NCBI GenBank assembly: GCA_030272155.1
Contig: CP126196.1
Span: 248,001 to 312,000 of the forward strand
Direction of reading: 5' to 3'
Source of the DNA: Tetradesmus obliquus
Taxonomy: Eukaryota; Chlorophyta; Chlorophyceae; Sphaeropleales; Scenedesmaceae
DNA length: 64,000 bases
Of the stretch, positions 34,811 to 54,138 are shown piece after piece. Position numbers and translations under genes: made by a program. How positions within the stretch are numbered: the stretch's first letter is position 1; each line of letters starts with the position of its first letter. The notes under the pieces were generated by a model. The model saw nothing but the letters and a program-made list of their open reading frames with translations. It ran no database searches and was not told the origin of the DNA.

Positions 34811-36089
34811 GCAGCAGCAGCAGCGAGTGCGGTGGGCTTGAGAGGTGGGCTTTGTGTGAAGAATGGCCCGAAGATTGCACAGCAGCAGCTGTGGTGTGGT
34901 ACTTGGTGACGCTGGCTACTGCTGGGAAGCCGGGCCTGTGTTGATGCTGGCTGTCCAGCCAGCCTGTCTCTGGTGGTGATGCTTCTTTGCTGCAGCTTGG
35001 TTTGTAGGCGCTTGTCGCCTACGTTGTACATACTTTTGGAATGGCCACTCCAGTCATCGATGCTGCCTACGCAACAATTATGGCCCACACATGCATCATC
35101 CGGGGGGTGGTAGAGTGGTGGTAGTCCTGGTAACACAACAGGGCCCGCTTACGTGCACAGCTGCCTGTGTGTGTGCTGTCTTATCAGGAGATGCTGTACA
35201 CTGCCTTACCTGGAGTCGATTGCTGTGTATCATTGCCAGGGTGAGGACTCCTCTGCTGAGCTGTTCAGTCACCGGCTTGTACAGGCTGCACTACAATTGC
35301 CAGCGCTTGTCTGCAACCCTTTTTCAACGTGAATTCACGTTTGAATCAAGGGAAACCAGCTGCAGATGAAAACTTTGGGGATCTAGTGCCATAACCTGTG
35401 GCCCACTGCAACTTGCCTACTGTAATCACCCTCAGCCTTTGCAATGAGCTAGACCACCAGTGACAGCCTGTTGAAACTTGAGGTTTTGCTTCCACAGAAG
35501 ACTACTTTGCACTGTATTAGGGTTTGTCTCCGGCGTCGGCATGCCGCAAACTAGTCGTGTTAAGCAGAAGTAACGAAGTAAAGCCAAAACTACACAATGA
35601 CGGGTATACCCTCGACGTTCACGCTGTGTACCCAGGATCTGAAGATCGTGTTGCTGCTGCCCGCGCTTTGAAGCCCCTTCCGGTCTATAACAAGGTCTCT
35701 CAGCTGAGACAGACCTTCATTAGCACTGCAGGACGCGTCTCCACCTCTCGTTGATCCCTGGGTGAGACAGAATGCTGCTCACCCTGCCAATGCCCCATCT
35801 GACAGCATGTGCTGTTGCTTCACAGGACACCACTGCCTTTTCCACCTGCTACAACTATGCCCTGCACAGTGTGTTGCAGCCATCTGCAAATCACAACAAT
35901 TGACGTTGCTTTGTCATCGCGTGCTGCTGTGGTGGCCAGCAGAAAAGCAGCCGCAGCTGCAGGACACCAACTGGGTGCCAGCCAAGGCAGCAAGCTGCAG
36001 CAGGCAGCAGTGATCAGTTGAAGACAGCACCATGCTTGCAGCCAGGCGAAGATGCCACCAGGTGCTGCACCAGGTGCTGCCCCAGCAGC
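34811..36089. other. Intergenic region between TOP2 and the RAP-domain gene
   Basis: Holds the TOP2 3' UTR and the upstream part of the RAP gene. The frame of RAP exon 1 remains open upstream to 35904 but has no ATG before 36090. A splice-like pair (donor near 35761, acceptor near 35825) precedes an Ala-rich frame that could be an upstream exon or leader; not resolved. Confidence 0.35.
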
Positions 36090-38559
36090 ATGACACCCCT
36101 GCTGCTGCAGCCTGGCAGCAGCAGCAACAGCTGTCATGATTCACTCTGCAGCTGGCACACCCAGCAGCATGCGGCTGCAGGCCAGAATGTGCCGCTGGCA
36201 GCAAGTGCCAGCTTCAGCAGCAGCGCCAGCAGCCAGCGCGTCATATGTGACGCAGCTGCTGCTAAGCGGTCCACGTGCAAGGAAAGCATGCGCTGTAGTG
36301 GTTCCAGCATCAGCAGTGGCAGCTGTGTCATTCGCCCAACCTGGCGGGAGCTAGGGCACCAGCAGCTGCTGTGGCCTCTGACAGCAGCAGCAGCAGCAGC
36401 GGCAACGGCTGCAACCAGCACCAACACCGCCAGATTGTACCACAGCAACAGCAGGGGTGGCAGCAAGGGCGACAGACGCAGTGGTGGTTTGCAGCAGCGG
36501 GCAAATGGACGCAGGGTGAGTGCAGGTCAATGATGGTGTCGGCGTGGATACTGCTGTCGCTGCACAAGACTTTGCTTGGGACTGCAGCCAATAGCTGTGG
36601 GTCGAGGCGTGAGCGGCAGCTACTCTTGCTACAAGCTGTGGCTGAGCCGTGCCAAAGCACATTACATCAACATCATTTAGCGCAGCTGCCAATTTGCTCC
36701 ACTGCAGCATGCTGCTGAAAGCACCTGTTGCTGTGCTGTGCTGTGCTGCGCTGCTGCCCCAGGGGCTGCATCCAGCTGAGATTACCAGTGCCATAGGCAG
36801 GTGCAGCACACCGCAGCAGCTGCAAAAGCTGCTGCATGACCAACGGGACAATGTAAACGCCATCAACCTTGCGACAGCCGTGAAGCAGCTGGCCAGCCTC
36901 AAGTGTGAGCAGCAGCAGCTGTACACAGAACGGCTGGCGCAGTATGCACACTTGAAGCAGCAGCACACACCCAGAGACCTGAGCAACATAGTCTACGCAT
37001 TGTGCAAAGCGCCAGCATCTGTCATGCGGCAGCAGCAGGCAGTGCTACGGCAGCAGCTGCTGCCAGCGTTCATGCAGCAGCTGTCAGCCGCCAATGCACA
37101 GGACATCAGCAATGTGCTGTATGGCATGGCAAACCGCGGTCAACAGCTTGAACCAGCAGCAGTGCAGCAGCTGCTGGATGCGTTGACGAGCATACGGCAG
37201 CAGGCCAATCCACAAGCTGTGTCCAACACACTGTGGGCAGTGGCAGCCATGGGGCAGCAGGTGCCAGCAGGGCAGCTGCAGCAAATGCTGGATGCATTTG
37301 TTGGCATGCTGCAGCAGGCCAATCCACAAGCTGTGTCCAACACGTTGTGGGCGGTGGCAACCATGGGGCGACAGATGCCACCAGAGCAGCTGCAGCAGCT
37401 GCTGGATGCTTTCGTTGGCATGTTGCAGCAGGCCAATCCACAAGCTGTGTCCAACACGTTGTGGGCGGTGGCAACCATGGGGCGACAGATGCCACCAGAG
37501 CAGCTGCAGCAGCTGCTAGATGCCTTTGTTGGCATGTTGCAGCAGGCCAAGCCACCAAATGTGTCCAGCACGCTGTTGGCAGTGGCAAAATTGGGGCGGC
37601 AGGTGCCAGCACAGCAGCTGCAGCATATGCTGGATGCGTTTGTTGGTATGCTGCAGCAGGCCAGGCCACAGGATGTGTCCAACACGCTGTTGGCATGTGC
37701 CAAGCTGGGTTGGCTGCCACAGCAGCTGCTTGCAGCACCTAGGCTGGCAGAGCTGCTGCTAGCAGACACCCCTCAGGGCCTGGCCAATGCAGCCTGGGCT
37801 TGTGGCCAGCTGGGCCACAGGGATGAGCAGCTCATGGGGGCACTGATGGCAGAGGCAAACCGGCGGCTGGAGGAGGCAGGCAGTGGCAGCACCACCACCA
37901 GCAGCAGCAACACGCTCAACAGCCAAGGCCTCTGCAACATATGCTGGGCTGTGGCAGTGCTGCACCTGCAGCAGCATACTCAGCAGGTGCTGCAGCTGGC
38001 ACTGGCCTGCAGTAGACAGTGGGGCAGCATAGCAGCAGAGGAGCTGCAGCAGTTGTGGCAGGTGCACACCTGGCTGCTGGACTTCCAGCTGGCAGGGGGC
38101 CAGGGCCTGCAGGGCAGCCTGACACAGCAGCAGCTGCAGCAGTGCAGAGCAGCATGGCAAGCACAGATGCAGCACACATCAGAGCAGCAGCACACCAAGT
38201 TTCAGCGCTCTGTGTTTGCAGCGGTGAAGCATCTGCTCATTGCCTGGCAGCAGCAGCCACAGATGGAGCAGCTGAGTGTGGGCAGGGATGGTGTGACCCC
38301 TGATGGTGCCCTGCTGCTGGACATTGCTGGCAGGACAGCAGCTGGTGTGCTGGTGGCAGTAGAGGCAGATGGCCCCACCCACTTCAGGGAGCCTGATGGG
38401 GGGCTGACAGGTCCAACGAAGTACAGGAACAGGGCCCTGGCAGTGCGGGGCTACAGGCTGATCAGTGTGTCATACAGGGACTGGGCAAAGTTGCAGGGTG
38501 ATGAGCAGCGCCAGCAGCAGCACCTGCTGCGGCTGTTCAAGGAGGCTGGGGTGGTGTGA
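36090..38559 (+). CDS. OPR-like repeat and RAP-domain organelle RNA-binding protein (about 740 aa)
   Basis: Two exons in phase 0: 36090-36515 and 36763-38559. Proteins of this type bind specific organelle transcripts and control their stability, splicing or translation in chloroplasts or mitochondria of algae. Exon 1 encodes a Ser/Ala/Arg-rich leader ending NGRR, consistent with a transit peptide plus linker. Exon 2 has at least six helical repeats of about 38 residues with the pattern NPQAVSNTLWAVATMGRQ..L..LLDAFVGML, which fit octotricopeptide-like units. The C-terminus is a RAP domain with 'VLVAVEADGPTHF' and 'KYRNRALAVRGYRLISVSYR', ending LLRLFKEAGVV. Repeats at 37318-37659 are nearly identical, suggesting recent in-frame expansion. 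The start chosen is the first in-frame ATG of exon 1; an additional upstream exon is possible. Confidence 0.85.
37204..37659 (+). repeat. In-frame 114-bp tandem repeats coding OPR-like units
   Basis: Units at 37204-37317, 37318-37431, 37432-37545 and 37546-37659 each encode one 38-residue helical repeat. The second and third units differ at only a few third positions. The 114-bp period (38 codons) keeps frame. Confidence 0.92.
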
Positions 38560-38641
38560 GTGCTGTTACGGTTGCTGTATTCTGCATCACCCACATCACC
38601 CTAGCATCAGCCTGTGCAGCCAGCTCAGGCCTGTCAATCAG

Positions 38642-38646
38642 TGTAA
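38642..38646 (+). terminator. Possible TGTAA polyadenylation signal
   Basis: A TGTAA pentamer lies 83 bases after the RAP-gene stop codon. TGTAA is the usual poly(A) signal of volvocine and many other green algae; assignment here rests on the word and its spacing only. Confidence 0.35.
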
Positions 38647-39564
38647 CACATCGTACCCAGCGCTCCGGATCCCATCAGAGCGCCAGCTGGCGTGCCGCAG
38701 TGCTCTGGCAGGTGAGGCAGATGGAAGCTTCAGCTGGCTGGTGTCACTGGTACTGTCAGCTTGCACACATACGGTTGCAGTGTAAAGCTCGTGTGTTCCA
38801 GCACTGATGTCAGCTGTGCACGTGACAGCCGCTGCGTCACTGACTCGGCTGCCGACAATGCAGACAAGCTCCATTGCTGCTGGTACTTGTCTTCCTACCA
38901 GCATTTTTGGATGTATCATAGGGCGCATCCTGGCTCACATCCAACGGGATAACTAAGCTGAGCCTGCTCTTGGGATTTTCTGTGCAGGGCACGCAAACGT
39001 TGGCGTTGTGCGGCGCCTGCACTGGGCTCCACCCCGGCGGGGTCACATGTAAAGCTGTGTGGGCGCTTAAGCTTAAGCAGCGTGTAACACATGGTAGTGA
39101 GGCTGGCACACCGCCTGGAGCGCATCGGCCATGCAGCATGCAGTGGCAGGCAGAACAAGCTGGCAGCTGTGAAGCATGTGAACAAGCCTCCACTGACCAC
39201 AGCAGAGGCAGGATGCCAAGCTTAATGCCTGGAGGCCCTCAGCTCCAGTGTGCTGCTGGTGGCACGATGTGACTAAGAGACTGGCCACATTAGCGCACTC
39301 AACTCACTTTTTGGTGCGGCCCTGATGGGGTCCGGTGTTGCAGTCAGCTGAGTGTTGGGGGTTTGTTCATATTTGAAGAGGCTGTGACGATCCCAGTATT
39401 GCATGCTGCTGCGAGTTGTCAGTGTACCATTTTATTGACTCATCTTGTTCGGTTCTTCTGGCCACCGCGTTGCTCTGATTTCAAACTTTTGTCCAGCCTG
39501 TCCGTGCCTCAAGAGCTTTCTGTGGTGCTGCAAAACGTACACCTGTATCTCTTCATTCTCGAGT
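38647..39564. other. Intergenic region, no gene recognised
   Basis: About 900 bp between the RAP-domain gene and MZT1. It should contain the MZT1 promoter and 5' UTR; the MZT1 frame is open upstream to 39445 but the leader is not protein-like. Nothing else was recognised. Confidence 0.4.
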
Positions 39565-39792
39565 ATGGACGCACAAAGCGTAGCCCAGGGTGACAAGGCG
39601 ATAGACACACTGTACAGCATCAGCAACATTCTCGACACCGGCTTGGACAGGGAGACCCTGCGCATCCTAGTGGGCCTCTGTGAAACTGGAATAAATCCGG
39701 AAGCGCTGGCGCTCATAGTGAAGGAGCTGCGGCGGGAAGCAGCAGCAATCAAGGGACCTACACAAGAAGCAGCAGCAGCTGGTCACAGCTGA
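39565..39792 (+). CDS. MZT1: Mitotic-spindle organizing protein 1 (MZT1/GIP1), 75 aa
   Basis: An intronless small gene. MZT1 binds the N-terminal regions of gamma-tubulin complex proteins and is needed to recruit or activate the gamma-tubulin ring complex for microtubule nucleation. The diagnostic core is clear: 'ISNILDTGLDRETLRILVGL', then CETGINPEALALIVKELRRE, matching the SNILDTGLD and G-NPEALA--VKELRRE motifs of the family. The length of 75 residues is usual for the family (about 70-80). The ATG chosen begins MDAQSVAQG, just before the helical core; an upstream in-frame ATG at 39445 would add an unlikely Cys-rich leader. Confidence 0.95.
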   Translation: MDAQSVAQGDKAIDTLYSISNILDTGLDRETLRILVGLCETGINPEALALIVKELRREAAAIKGPTQEAAAAGHS

Positions 39793-41744
39793 GAGCAGGC
39801 TGTACCTGCGGCGAGCTCTCAATCGAGATTGAATCAGTACACCTGCACGTCTGTTACTATCATGAGATGCAAGCTCGCTTAGTGATTACAGCAGAAGCCG
39901 GCATCCACAACAGCAGCAGCAGCGCCACTCCGTCCTGCAGCCTGTTCTGCAGCCAGCCTGGAGCACAGCACGAAGGTGATCCAGCACAGCCACCACGCTG
40001 CACTTCTAGTCCACATATGTTTGTGTGGCTTGCATCGGCAGCTTGTGTTTCTGTGCGCGTGCGCTGCAGAGCATTGTGGTTGTGAGCCGCTGTCAGCATG
40101 AGCAGATGCACTGCTCTGAGCAGATGCAGCTATGACGAGCTTAGCGCTAGCTGGTACATTGACACCCGTGCACAGCTGCAGCGGGGCTTTGGCTGTGGCG
40201 CCACCGCCACTAGGAGTTGAGGTCGGTACTGCAGCCGTCACTGCATGGAGGCTTTGACGAAGCTGCCAGCTGTGTAGGGCATGCCTGCACCGCGTGCGCG
40301 TGCTCCTGCATCAAAAGACAATGCGTGCAGGATAATTGCCTGTGTTTATCTCATCACAGGTATGGTGCACACGTGTCTGACAAAGCCAGCATGTGGTCTG
40401 CTGCTGGCTGACTGCCTAGCTGTGGGTGACCACTTAGAGGCATTTCATGAGAGCTATGTGCGCAATCGCACTGGTTGAAGTGCGCATGTTGCAGCGGTGT
40501 TGGCAGTAGTGAGCAGCTTGGCAGCCACCGTGTGCTGTGTCCTGTGGAGGCAGCCTGCTTGTGGCCGCCTGATGCGCTGGCCTGCTGCAGCACGTTGTGG
40601 ACCTACGTGTGTGCTACAGGACGTGGGCGCTGTTCAGCTGCTATGGTCAAAGGCGTCGGCACAGTGCACGCCTGGCATATCTCTGTCAAATGTCAGGGTT
40701 TGCATCCTCTGCCTCTTGCAATCGTGCTCACTTTCATGGCATGGCAATTGGGTTGTTGTAGGTCTTTACACAGTCCAGAGTCGAGCAACATGCTGGCGGT
40801 TGGTCCTACAGTTGCTAGTGTTGTGCCAGCACAGCACATACTTGCCACGTGGTGGTGCACACCCTTGTGCCTACCTGTGTGCCCGCCATCTTGCACGGTG
40901 CACGACCCGCGCGCGCAGGTGTACACTCTCATCAGCACAGCAACACGCTACGCGCGCAGGTGTCACACGGTAGACAGAAAGCAGCACCACAACATGTTTC
41001 AATGCCTGTTGCTCGCATGCTTTCGGGCAAGCAGCCACGTTCTGCGCAGGTTCGTGACAAGCAGCAGCACTGCAGCCAGCCGGGTGTGTTTGGTGCATCC
41101 CAAAGAGTGGGGTGGTGTAACAGCTTCTTGAAGAAGAGTGCAAGTAGATGGATTCTGAAAGGGTTGCTGTTGATGAAGTGTGACATTGTCACGTCTGCAC
41201 ATGCGCGTCAAGCAAAAGGGTTCTTGCTGCTGTTGCACACGTTGTAATCCCAGGGATGCGTGCAAGGTGTAACGAGTGTGACGTTTTACATGAGATAGCG
41301 TAGGGCCCCTAGCGCATGGTGACTTGGCACATCATGCAACTGAGCAGCTGCTGCATGCATGCAGATCTGTCTAGACTCTGCCGCATCGGATGGTTAGACC
41401 ACTCAGCGATGCTTGATGAGCGCCAGGCCGACAACTGTTGCAAGCTTAGAACTGCAGCTGTTGTGCACTGCTGCTAGTGAGTACTGACAGCATCACGAAC
41501 ACTAGTTTCAGTCGCACAGACAGTGTTGTACAGTGTGCACGTCAACATGAACAATCAGGCTTAAGCAACTTCAAGCTGTAAGTCACACAGCACCGTGTTA
41601 TCAAGTGTGACAGGCACTGCCAAAGGATCTGATAACCATTGCAAACAGTCAATGGCTTGAGTCAGCATACGCCTTGTAGGCTGCAGCAGGAGCTGAGACT
41701 CTCAGGGGCTGCGCCCCTCACAACCATCATCATGGCGCCGGTGC
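39793..41744. other. Intergenic region between MZT1 and the GH31 gene end
   Basis: About 2 kb. One plus-strand frame is open at 40475-41131 but shows no family motif and has Cys/His-rich, non-coding-like composition. No repeat, RNA gene or exon was recognised. Confidence 0.4.
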
Positions 41745-50591
<8,847 letters not shown>

Positions 50592-51742
50592 GTTGATTAC
50601 TGTATTCTATTAACGTGTCGTTTCTATGTCGAACATTGTGCACAACAGCTGGTTCAGTCAAACTTCAACCACCACAGACAACCGTTGCAAGAGACTGGGC
50701 AGAACTGTGCTAGCTCAAACAGATGTTAGCATCAAAAGTCAAAGAGAGACCTAGATACCTTTGACACACGCGAGGTGAAATATGACAAGGCAAGTCTCAG
50801 AAGCGGTTTGTCGGACCGCGCCGGTGTGACCCCGCACTGTGTGCTTTGCGGGCGGCACAAGTTACATATGCATACAGTTGAGACTTTCCAAATGCACCAA
50901 GGTTTTTTGGTATCTTTCGCTTCCGTTGATCTCTGCTATTCAAGGACAGCGGGCTCGTCACCACCACGGTTAAAAACAGCTCAGTGTGCAGGATTGCACA
51001 CAAGAAGAGGCCGGCAGCCGTGCACCGACAGCAAACAGTCTTCAAAAGCGATGCGGTATGCGCATTCGCACGCCATGTCGCTGCAGGGAGCTGCACAGCA
51101 GCACATGGACACATTAGGCAATGTCGCCAGGTGAGCTTGCGTCTTCAGACGCTGCTGCGGCTGCCCCAGCGGCACCTGCCACCAACACACTTGCAACCTG
51201 TACAAATCACACTATACAGCAGGAATATTCTACACCACAGTCTCACGTCTGGATCTCGGTCTCCGCAAGTTCACAGCACAGAAGCAGCAGCAGATCGATG
51301 ATTGTGCATGACACAAACACTTCCAGAAGTCATGCATGATTGCGGCGCAACTCAAAACCTTCACACCACTGCCAGCTCTCCACGACTCAGACACATCATT
51401 ATTCAGCATTATTCAGCAACTTGAAACCTGATACCCTGAAGGGGGGGTCCCGCACATGAGAACGTGTACTGGCGGTGGTGGTGGTGGTGCTGCTGCTGCT
51501 GCTGCTGCAGGTGGTGGTATAATTGTGTGCCGCTCTGCAGCAGGTGCCAGTGCACACACGCAAGCAAGCACAGACGCTGAATATGTGAGCCATGCAGTGG
51601 GCTCAGCCATTGGTGGCCAGCCATTTCCACCTCACACAACTATGGCTTTGAATGCCAGTTTTTTGCGGACGGCAGCTTGACCTTGCATCTCCTGCATTAT
51701 TCATTGTTCAGAATGGTTGCCATCAAATGAGTTGCTTCATCA
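50592..51742. other. Intergenic region between the GH31 start and lipase end
   Basis: About 1.15 kb separating two tandem minus-strand genes. It should hold the GH31 promoter and the lipase 3' UTR. A (GGT/GCT) microsatellite lies at about 51473-51512. No exon was recognised. Confidence 0.4.
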
Positions 51743-52829
51743 TTAGGGGAAGGCTGGGGTGGTAGGGAACATGCTGCCGCCCCAGATTGACATTCGGCTG
51801 TAGCAGTAGCTTGCTGTCTTGCCCGCCAGGGAAGGCTCTGAGTGCAGCAGGCACCAGTTGTTGGTGATGCCGGCGTAGCTGGCAGTCTTGCACCTGCAGC
51901 GCGGGGTACGGCAGACAATGTAAAGCAGCAAACATGCAGTGACAGGTAAGAGTGGCATCATGGGTGTGTGTGAGTTGGCAGGGCACCTGCTGTCATGCAG
52001 CCGAGTGCCTTGAGAGCTCCGAAAAACTCAATACATTTGCGGCAGCCATGGCCCGCAGGTACAATGCGAAAGGCAACACTGCTGGATGACTAGCTATCGT
52101 ATGCTGTCAGATTGCTGGTTGCTTTTCAACGTCACACATAACGCGCAGCTGCGTTTGCGGTAGCGCGCCACACTTGCTACATCACCGTTGCCCCATAACT
52201 TTCCCCCTGCAAAATGCAGCAAATGAGCAGTGGTGTTTCCCCCTAAAGCATACATAACCTCATGTTGCCGGCAGCCTCTCACATGTATGCGCAGGCATGC
52301 ACCGCACCGCCCAGCGCATCTCCTGCTCCAATGCGAACCGCAGCAGCTGAGCAGGAACCAAGCCCTAATAGTAGGCATTTAAAACCCTGTCGGCAGCCTC
52401 TCACATGTATGAGCATGCGTGCACCGCGCCTCCCAGTGCATCTCCCGCTCCAATGGTCTGCCCTGAGGCCTGCCGCAGCTGCTGCTGCAGCTTGGGGCTT
52501 CCTGGAGGGGTGGCAGCAAGCTTTATCCACTGCTGCTGCTGCAGCGGCATTGCGGCAGGGCCCCATCGGATCACCCCGCCCACTGTGGCAAACCTTGGAT
52601 CAGGCTTGCCGCCAGGCACAGGGGTCCAGGCTTTGAAAATGACGTTATATGGGTCCAGTTCAAACTCCAGCCGGCGCGTGTTGACCATGGGGTTGAAGTA
52701 GGCGGCGTATGCGGCATCTGAAACCGGAGGCGCGCCAAACATAACAGCAGATACCAATGGCGGCTGACTGCTGCCGTGCTGCTGGATCAGCCCGAGCAGT
52801 TTAGCCGGCAGCGCCTTGCGCAGTGGCAA

Positions 52830-52874
<45 letters not shown>

Positions 52875-54057
52875 AGCTGCTGGCTTCTGCTGCACGTAGC
52901 GTGCAACGCGTGGGGCCAGCAGTGTGGCCCCTGCGCCTCCGAAGCTGTGTCCTGCAAGTGTGATGCTGCTGGGCGGGCAGGGCGATGCCAGCGCATCGTT
53001 CAGTGCCTGCTGCAGCCCGTTTGACCACACCTGGCCGGAGGCGTTGACTGCAAGCAGCGGCAGCAGCAGCAGCAGAAAGCAATCGTTGCTCACTGCTGGC
53101 AATGTTCAAAGCCAAGCTTGGCGCACAGGAACGGGGCTGTTACCAGAACTGGCAGGGCAGTGTGCGCTGCTATAATGCGTCGGCGTGCCGTACGCGGTAG
53201 CACACCGAGGCCGGCAACCCTTCCCAATCCTGCCACTGCTTGCAGCATGCATGCAGCTTCCAGTGCAGTCGCAGGACAGCATGCAGCGCGGCCAGCTGCA
53301 GCTGTTGCACCCGCATTGCATCACCACCTCATGCCACACACCTTTGCACATGTGCCGCTCACTCTCAACAGTAAAGTGCAACCGCGTGACAAACCAGAAA
53401 GCAGCTGCACACTTGCACACTGCATTCAGCTCCTCACCCACCTGCGCCCTGGTGCAGTAGGCCAGGCCCCACCTCAGGTGCCTCCACTAAGCTGCTTGCA
53501 AATGCATACCAGGAGTAATCAGTCTGCAGCAGCGCGCCGCGCATCAGCACCAGCAGCTGGCTGCTGCTGGTGGCACCCTTTTTGTTTGCAGCTGCGCAGG
53601 CGGTGTGGCTGGGTGTATCTTGCAGGACTACTGCTGTGGGGATGTTGACCAGCTTGCCATCTGACAGGCCTGGGAGGGTGATGACTTTGGTGGTAGTCCA
53701 GCCTGTGGGTGCTGGGTACTTGGGCTGCTGCTGCTGCTGCTGTTGGGTCTGCACTTTGGCCTGAGCTTGCTGACTCAGCACTACTGCAGGCTGGGTGCCA
53801 CACATTGCCCAGGCTTGCAGGTTGAGGATGCTGCTGAAGAGAGCGTTGTATGTGGCAGCTTCCGCCTCCATGACTGACAGAGGCAATGTGCTCGCCATGG
53901 TGCCTTGCACGCGCCGGTCTGACAGGGGAGAAATGCTGCCGCTGCTGTTGGGCACAGCGCCAGACGGTTGGCATGCTGGTGATAGCTGAGCGGCTGTCAG
54001 ACTTGCCAGTGCTAGAGTTACAAAGCAAAGCAGATGTATACTGTTGCGGAGAGCCAT
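51743..54057 (-). CDS. Secreted class-3 (alpha/beta-hydrolase) lipase, 469 aa, 3 exons
   Basis: Exons, in transcript order: 54057-53442, 53047-52405, 51893-51743, in phases 1 and 2. Predicted to hydrolyse acylglycerols or galacto/phospholipid esters outside the cell or in the secretory route. A signal peptide is visible at the start (IHLLCFVTLALASLTAAQ). The nucleophile elbow is 'SITLAGHSFGGAGATLLAPR' (Ser240), followed by 'VSAVMFGAPPVSDAAYAAYF' and a segment 'FELDPYNVIFKAWTPVPGG' that is typical of the strand carrying the catalytic Asp. The likely catalytic His is in 'GGAVHACSYM' near residue 415. Exon 3 ends 'WGGSMFPTTPAFP'. An unusual run of about 16 Ala (CTG on the plus strand) lies directly after the elbow helix. 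The start is placed at the ATG giving the best signal peptide; an in-frame ATG seven codons upstream exists. Confidence 0.87.
52250..52470 (-). repeat. Duplicated donor edge of lipase exon 2
   Basis: The end of exon 2 (minus strand, IGAGDALGGAVHAC.YM, donor next to 52405) recurs about 135 bp downstream near 52265-52345 (words GAGDALGGAVHACAYM) with an identical GTGAGAGGCTGCCG donor. Both donors lie in the same phase, so use of either would keep the frame into exon 3. Confidence 0.87.
52830..52873 (-). repeat. Coding CTG/CAG microsatellite in the lipase (poly-Ala)
   Basis: A run of 14 or more GCT-type triplets on the plus strand is read as an alanine tract on the lipase strand (codons GCA). 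It lies between the nucleophile-elbow helix and the next strand. In-frame expansion would lengthen a surface loop. Confidence 0.85.
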
Positions 54058-54095
54058 GCCTAGTTCCGGTGATGCCACTGCTGTTGCTACTGCCG

Positions 54096-54138
<43 letters not shown>

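Noticed and set aside
35524-35754. 76-codon frame upstream of the RAP gene
   Set aside because: It has no recognised domain and no splice-compatible join to the RAP exon was found; left unannotated.
36649-36762. Upstream part of the long RAP-gene frame as the true N-terminus
   Set aside because: It lies before a good pyrimidine-rich acceptor at 36762, and exon 1 (36090-36515) joins in phase 0; the intronic part reads Cys/Leu-rich with no repeat pattern. Not fully excluded.
39445-39564. Longer MZT1 start at 39445
   Set aside because: It would add 40 Cys-rich residues unlike any MZT1; the ATG at 39565 gives the standard size.
40475-41131. 218-codon plus-strand frame between MZT1 and GH31
   Set aside because: Cys/His/Val-biased composition, no domain, and overlapping frames of similar length on both strands suggest a chance open frame.
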